DNA of 17,630 bases. It comes from an uncultured Bacillus sp. GTDB taxonomy: Bacteria; Bacillota; Bacilli; Bacillales; DSM-1321. A model generated the notes under the pieces. That model searched no databases. It was not told the DNA's origin and was given only the letters and a program-made list of their open reading frames with translations. Positions within the stretch are counted from its first letter, which is position 1. Every line of letters starts with the position of its first letter. The DNA lies in NCBI GenBank assembly GCA_934215995.1, contig CAKQBC010000014.1:1-17630 (forward strand), written 5' to 3'. Shown here in pieces: positions 13,659 to 17,630 of the stretch. The position numbers and the translations under genes are program-made.

Positions 13659-14453
13659 ATGAAATTCGCCATTACCTCAAAGGGAGACAATAAATCGAAT
13701 AGGTTGATGCAGAGGATGAAGAGCTATCTTCAGGATTTTGAATTGACATTTGATGAAGAGAAACCGGATATAGTCATTTCAGTCGGAGGGGACGGTACAT
13801 TGCTGTATGCGTTCCACCGATATAAATATCGCCTGGAACACACTGCATTTGTCGGAGTCCATACCGGACACCTGGGGTTTTATGCAGATTGGACTCCTGA
13901 AGAGATTGAAAAGTTGGTAATCGCCATTGCGAAAACCCCTTTTCAGGTGGTGGAATACCCATTATTGGAAATTATCGTCCGGTATGAAAACGGGATGGCG
14001 CCATCCAAATACCTTGCGCTCAATGAATCGACCGTCAAGGGTGTTGAGAGCACGCTCGTGATGGATGTAGTCATCAAGGGCGAGCAATTTGAGACATTCC
14101 GCGGGGATGGATTGTGCATTTCCACTCCGTCCGGAAGTACAGCATATAATAAAGCGCTTGGCGGAGCGATCATCCATCCGTCCATAAAAGCAATTCAATT
14201 GGCAGAGATGGCATCGATCAACAACAGGGTATTCCGGACAGTGGGATCTCCGCTGATTTTGCCGGACCATCATACATGCATGCTTAAGCCGATTAATCAA
14301 AAGGACTTTATAATAACAGTCGATCACCTGCAGATTCTGCAAAAGAATGTGAAATCGATCCAGTACAGAGTTGCAAATGAGCAGATCCGTTTTGCACGGT
14401 TCCGCCCATTCCCATTCTGGAAAAGGGTCAGGGATTCTTTTGTTGCGGAGTGA
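13659..14453 (+). CDS. nadK: NAD kinase (YjbN)
   Basis: 264 aa, as in B. subtilis PpnKA/NadF (266). It phosphorylates NAD+ to NADP+ using ATP or polyphosphate. The GGDGT motif at residues 43-47 carries the catalytic/binding Asp45. The ALNESTVKG segment gives N122/E123, followed by [20 protein letters not shown], the conserved diacylglycerol kinase-like core, then the beta-rich C-terminal domain. ATG at 13659 follows GGGAGGG by 4-5 bases; an in-frame ATG at 13644 is upstream of that site. It sits between a (p)ppGpp synthetase and a pseudouridine synthase with a 22-base gap to the latter, so the three genes are most likely one transcript, the same order as yjbM-yjbN-yjbO in B. subtilis. Confidence 0.96.
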   Translation: MKFAITSKGDNKSNRLMQRMKSYLQDFELTFDEEKPDIVISVGGDGTLLYAFHRYKYRLEHTAFVGVHTGHLGFYADWTPEEIEKLVIAIAKTPFQVVEYPLLEIIVRYENGMAPSKYLALNESTVKGVESTLVMDVVIKGEQFETFRGDGLCISTPSGSTAYNKALGGAIIHPSIKAIQLAEMASINNRVFRTVGSPLILPDHHTCMLKPINQKDFIITVDHLQILQKNVKSIQYRVANEQIRFARFRPFPFWKRVRDSFVAE

Positions 14454-14475
14454 TCAAAAGTAATGAGGAAAGAGT

Positions 14476-15369
14476 ATGAAAGATTTTCAGTTAGAGTGGC
14501 AAGCGACGAAGGAAAGCGAAGGCAGGCTGCTGAGGGAGTTTTTATTCGAGCAATCGGTCTCTAAGGCGGCCTTGACTGATATTAAGTTTAACGGCGGCCT
14601 GATTGCGGTCAACGGAAAGGAAGTGACGGTTCGCCATCTTTTGCGGGAAGGGGACCGTGTACTTGTCCGTTTTCCGGAAGAACAGCCGAGTGAAGGGCTT
14701 GCTCCGGAACTGCTGCCGCTCGATATCGTTTACGAGGATGATTATGTCCTTGTCATAAACAAGGCACCGTACATGAATACAATCCCATCAAGGGAACACC
14801 CTGCAGGAAGTGTAGCGAACGCCGTTTTGGGGCATTACAAAAAGACGGGGATCAACTCGACTTTCCACGTCGTGACAAGGCTGGACAGGGACACATCCGG
14901 TCTCCTGCTGATCGCGAAGCACCGCCATATCCATTATCTGCTTAGCGAACAGCAGAAACAGAGACGCATAAAGCGCACCTATGAAGCGCTTGTATATGGG
15001 AGTGTTTCCGGGGATGGCGTAATCGAGGAACCGATCGGAAGAAAAACGACGAGCATCATAGAAAGGGAAGTCCGAAGCGACGGACAGTATGCCCTTACAA
15101 GCTATGCTTCCCTCGGGGGCTTCGGCCGCTTTTCGCATGTGGAGCTCAATCTTGGAACAGGCAGGACCCATCAGATCCGTGTCCATATGTCTTATATCGG
15201 CCATCCGCTTTTGGGGGATAGCCTGTATGGAGGAAGCAGGGATGCAATCGGGCGCCAGGCACTTCACTGCAAGCGATTGGAATTCTACCATCCGATCTCA
15301 GGTGAAAGGATCGTATTCCGGAAGGCTATGCCCGAGGACATGAAGAAGCTGCTTGAGGCGGATGTTTAA
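14476..15369 (+). CDS. yjbO: Pseudouridine synthase of the RluA/RluD family (YjbO)
   Basis: 297 aa. It converts specific uridines in RNA to pseudouridine; the target RNA of YjbO is not known to me. The N-terminal S4-like RNA-binding part (about residues 15-75: FLFEQSVSKAALTDIK...GDRVLVRFPEE) is followed by the catalytic domain with VYEDDYVLVINKAPYM (83-98) and the motif RLDRDTSGLLLIAK, where D137 is the expected catalytic Asp. GTGRTHQIRVHMSYIGHPLLGDSLYGG is the conserved C-terminal motif. The usual His before RLD is Thr here (VVTRLD). ATG at 14476 follows GAGGAAAG closely. It is the last gene of the operon and ends at a hairpin shared with the convergent prpE. Confidence 0.95.
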   Translation: MKDFQLEWQATKESEGRLLREFLFEQSVSKAALTDIKFNGGLIAVNGKEVTVRHLLREGDRVLVRFPEEQPSEGLAPELLPLDIVYEDDYVLVINKAPYMNTIPSREHPAGSVANAVLGHYKKTGINSTFHVVTRLDRDTSGLLLIAKHRHIHYLLSEQQKQRRIKRTYEALVYGSVSGDGVIEEPIGRKTTSIIEREVRSDGQYALTSYASLGGFGRFSHVELNLGTGRTHQIRVHMSYIGHPLLGDSLYGGSRDAIGRQALHCKRLEFYHPISGERIVFRKAMPEDMKKLLEADV

Positions 15370-15375
15370 AAAGAA

Positions 15376-15409
15376 AGGGACCAGCCGGCTTAGGCTGGTC
15401 CATCTTTTT
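15376..15409 (+). terminator. Terminator between convergent yjbO and prpE
   Basis: Perfect 9-bp stem GGACCAGCC (15378-15386) / GGCTGGTCC (15393-15401), loop GGCTTA. The plus-strand tail is ATCTTTTTC; the minus-strand tail is CTTTCTTTTT, so it can serve both genes. Confidence 0.88.
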
Positions 15410-15418
15410 CATTATTCC

Positions 15419-16159
15419 TTACCCCTCTATGCTGCGGAACTTTTCGGCTACGTATGGCATGGAAGAAGCAACGCTTACGAGTTCCATTTCCGGGTAGCGT
15501 AAAGCAGTCAGCTTCCCGCCGAAAACGCAGCCTGTATCGATGTTGTATGTATTATTGATGATATGTGGCTCTTTTACTGGTGTGTGCCCGTAAACAACTA
15601 CGGACTTTCCTTTGTATTTTTTTGCCCAATTTCTGCGGACCGGGTAGCCATCTGCATGGAATTGTCCGGTTATATCGCCATATAGGACGAAGGTTTCCAC
15701 CTTTTTTCCGGTTTTGCCGAGAAAATCTTCGCGGAAACCGGCGTGGGCGACAATGAGGGAGCCGTTGTCCAATACCTGATACAAGGGAGCATTTTCATAT
15801 AAGTGAATGAATTTTTTTGATATCCGGGTCCTTTCCTTGGGAGGAAGGGCCTTCAATTCAGCGACTGTAGTCTCAAGGCCGTGGGTTACCTGGACATTCC
15901 TTCCGAGCATATACCTATATAGCTTGTTGCAATGATTGCCCGGAGAATAGAAGGCTTTTTCGGCTTTAACTGCATCGTAGACCTTTTCGATGACCTTAAG
16001 CGATTCAGGTCCGCGGTCCGTTAAATCCCCTACAAATGACAGGATGCGGCCCTCAGGGTGAATGGGTATTCCGCTGTCCCATTTGTAGCCGAGTTTTTCC
16101 GTGAGCTCTGCCCACTCGCCATAGCAACCATGAATGTCCCCTATGATATCTATTTTCAA
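15419..16159 (-). CDS. prpE: PrpE, PPP-family phosphatase / Ap4A hydrolase
   Basis: 246 aa, matching B. subtilis PrpE (244). Calcineurin-like metallophosphoesterase; the B. subtilis enzyme cleaves diadenosine tetraphosphate symmetrically and has been linked to spore germination. Motifs: GDIHG (residues 7-11), [10 protein letters not shown] (GDxxDRG), SPGNHCNK (GNH), IVAHAGF and VVYGHTPV, which together supply the two-metal site. The start is TTG at 16159, with AAAGGAG placed 8 bases upstream. The nearer TTG at 16165 would be only two bases from that site, and the longer frame to 16207 runs through it. Homologues also begin at the residue before the first beta strand. It is convergent with yjbO and divergent from mgtE. 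Confidence 0.94.
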   Translation of the reverse strand: MKIDIIGDIHGCYGEWAELTEKLGYKWDSGIPIHPEGRILSFVGDLTDRGPESLKVIEKVYDAVKAEKAFYSPGNHCNKLYRYMLGRNVQVTHGLETTVAELKALPPKERTRISKKFIHLYENAPLYQVLDNGSLIVAHAGFREDFLGKTGKKVETFVLYGDITGQFHADGYPVRRNWAKKYKGKSVVVYGHTPVKEPHIINNTYNIDTGCVFGGKLTALRYPEMELVSVASSMPYVAEKFRSIEG

Positions 16160-16301
16160 AATCAATGCTCCTTTCTTTTCGGTTTTACTATATAATATTT
16201 TAATCAAATCTACGAAACATATGAACAGATACCTTTAAAAAAACAGGGATGGGCAATTCGCCGGCACAGGGGAGCGGCATGAGTGAACAGGAGGGAAAGC
16301 G
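16160..16301 (+). promoter_or_regulatory. Divergent prpE-mgtE intergenic region
   Basis: 142 bases. TATAAT at 16191-16196 on the plus strand has no good -35, and TATTAT overlaps it on the minus strand. Too short for, and without the conserved elements of, an M-box magnesium riboswitch such as that before B. subtilis mgtE. Confidence 0.35.
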
Positions 16302-17630
16302 TTGGGAGAACAATACGAAAAAGAACAAGAAAAAATGAGTGAAAAACTCCTTCTTACTTCATTGGAAAATGACCGGCTGGATGATTTCCGGGAAGAGTTC
16401 CTGGATTTGCACCCCTATGACCAAGCCCAATTCTTTTCCAAGCTGGAGGAAGAAGAACGGTTAAAAGTGTTCCACTATCTGTCTCCGGAGGAGATGGCTG
16501 TCCTCTTCGAAAATCTGGAGATAGAAGACGATGAGTATGAAGAGATTCTGGCTGAAATGAATCCGACATATGCGGCAGATATGCTGTCGGAAATGTATGC
16601 CGATGACGCGGTCGACGTCCTTAATGAGCTGGATAAGGAACAGGTAGTCACTTACCTGACAATTATGGATGATGATGCTGCGCAGGAAATCCGCGAGCTC
16701 CTCCATTATGAGGAGTACACAGCAGGAAGTATCATGACGACGGAGTTCATTGCCATTTCAGCAAACCAGACTGTCCGTTCGGCTATGTATATCCTGAAGA
16801 AGGAAGCACCCAGTGCGGAAACCATTTATTATTTGTATGTAATCGATGATGATAAAAAGCTGGCCGGAGTCGTATCGCTCAGGGATCTGATCGTCAGCGA
16901 CGATGATATGATGATTTCTGAAATCATGAATGAGCGGGTACATTCCATTTCCGTCAGCGAGGATCAGGAATCAGTTGCAAATACAATGAAGGACTATAAC
17001 TTCCTGGCGCTCCCTGTTGTTGACTTCCAGAACCATCTTCTTGGGATTATCACAGTCGATGATATTATCGATGTTATGGCAGAAGAGGCATCTGATGACA
17101 ATTCCAAATTGGCCGGTTTGTCGGATGTGGATTCACCGGATAGAAACCCTTTCTCTGCAGCAAGAAAAAGGCTTCCATGGCTTGTTATTCTTTTATTCCT
17201 TGGACTGATGACCGCAAGCCTGATCGGAAGGTTCGAGGCTGCGTTGGAGCAGAAAGCGATTTTGGCCATTTTCATCCCGCTGATTGGGGGTATGGCCGGT
17301 AACTCTGGAACCCAGGCGTTGGCGGTGGTCGTAAGAGGGATCGCTACTGGGGACCTTGAAGAAGTGAACAAGTGGAAATTGATCCTCAAGGAAGCATTCA
17401 CCGGTATGATTATCGGGGCGACGTGCGGCGCAATCATTTCGATTGTCATTTTCCTGATTTACGGGGAGCTTTTACTTGGCTGTTTGGTTGGAGGAGCCAT
17501 CTTTGCAACCTTGATTGTTTCGACTTTGGCCGGATCGCTCGTACCGTTGATTATGCATAAAATGAACATTGACCCGGCGGTTGCTTCAGGGCCGTTTATC
17601 ACAACGATAAGCGATATTATTTCCATCCTT
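16302..17630 (+). CDS. mgtE: Magnesium transporter MgtE (3' end outside the window)
   Basis: 443 codons are present without a stop; the family is about 450 aa, so only the last few residues are missing. Mg2+ channel in the cytoplasmic membrane, gated by intracellular Mg2+ through its cytosolic domains. The N-terminal superhelical MgtE_N domain (about residues 15-130, very acidic, e.g. PEEMAVLFENLE) is followed by two CBS domains (about 138-260, EYTAGSIMTTEF onward). A plug-helix region leads into the transmembrane part, beginning LPWLVILLFLGLMTA near 290. PLIGGMAGNSGTQA at 326-339 and DPAVASGPFITTISD near the window edge are the pore-lining family signatures. The start is TTG at 16302 with AGGAGGG six to seven bases before it; ATG at 16335 is an in-frame alternative without its own site. 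Confidence 0.95.
   Translation, partial: MGEQYEKEQEKMSEKLLLTSLENDRLDDFREEFLDLHPYDQAQFFSKLEEEERLKVFHYLSPEEMAVLFENLEIEDDEYEEILAEMNPTYAADMLSEMYADDAVDVLNELDKEQVVTYLTIMDDDAAQEIRELLHYEEYTAGSIMTTEFIAISANQTVRSAMYILKKEAPSAETIYYLYVIDDDKKLAGVVSLRDLIVSDDDMMISEIMNERVHSISVSEDQESVANTMKDYNFLALPVVDFQNHLLGIITVDDIIDVMAEEASDDNSKLAGLSDVDSPDRNPFSAARKRLPWLVILLFLGLMTASLIGRFEAALEQKAILAIFIPLIGGMAGNSGTQALAVVVRGIATGDLEEVNKWKLILKEAFTGMIIGATCGAIISIVIFLIYGELLLGCLVGGAIFATLIVSTLAGSLVPLIMHKMNIDPAVASGPFITTISDIISIL

Noticed and set aside
16160..16301. M-box magnesium riboswitch before mgtE
   Set aside because: Too short, and the conserved M-box sequence blocks are not visible.
1..17630. Mobile elements, prophage, defence systems, CRISPR arrays, tRNA or rRNA genes
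   Set aside because: No transposase, integrase, direct-repeat array, cloverleaf or rRNA sequence was seen. The gene order is that of a conserved Bacillaceae core region.

Overview
The window looks like a stretch of core chromosome from a low-to-moderate GC, Gram-positive, spore-forming-type Bacillota of the family Bacillaceae. Gene content and order follow the Bacillus subtilis opp-yjb region: oppF, yjbC, spx, mecA, coiA, pepF, yjbH, yjbI, yjbJ, yjbK, yjbM, yjbN, yjbO, prpE. The protein sequences are clearly diverged from B. subtilis and the locus differs in detail. A cardiolipin synthase lies between mecA and coiA, no intact yjbL is present, and mgtE follows prpE, so another Bacillus-like genus or species is likely. 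I cannot name it. Strong GGAGG-type ribosome sites, four TTG starts and hairpin-plus-T-run terminators fit this group. I see no tRNA, rRNA, CRISPR array, insertion sequence or prophage gene.

Layout. 1-846 is the 3' part of oppF with a terminator. 956-1135 (-) encodes a small single-pass membrane protein. 1334-1903 is yjbC (GNAT acetyltransferase-like) and 2316-2711 is spx, after a 412-base leader region with promoter-like sites and dyads. 3190-3861 is mecA with a good sigma-A promoter 200 bases upstream. 4153-5670 is cls, 5794-6987 coiA, and 7150-8958 pepF. 9001-9609 holds an unannotated 57-residue membrane protein on the minus strand, a perfect AT-only palindrome and a possible short plus-strand RNA. 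The minus-strand genes then run yjbI to yjbH (an operon read leftward), cwlQ/yjbJ and yjbK. Divergent from yjbK, after a 440-base gap, is a plus-strand operon: relQ/sasB (yjbM), NAD kinase (yjbN), pseudouridine synthase (yjbO). prpE converges on it, and mgtE, diverging from prpE, runs off the right edge.

How the genes work together. The left two thirds is a stress-proteostasis and competence block. Spx is the thiol-stress transcription regulator. YjbH/SpxH is the adaptor that hands Spx to ClpXP. MecA is the adaptor that hands ComK and other clients to ClpCP. CoiA acts in DNA uptake/recombination, and PepF and OppF deal with peptides. The right part combines (p)ppGpp synthesis, NADP synthesis, RNA modification, dinucleotide-polyphosphate hydrolysis (PrpE) and Mg2+ import (MgtE), which are all nucleotide- or stress-linked functions.

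Nothing here is a clearly new multi-gene system. The most worthwhile unexplained items are the two small membrane proteins, the yjbK-yjbM gap with its short ORFs, the paired TTTACAT dyads in the yjbI-yjbH transcript, and the candidate short RNA near 9430-9545.
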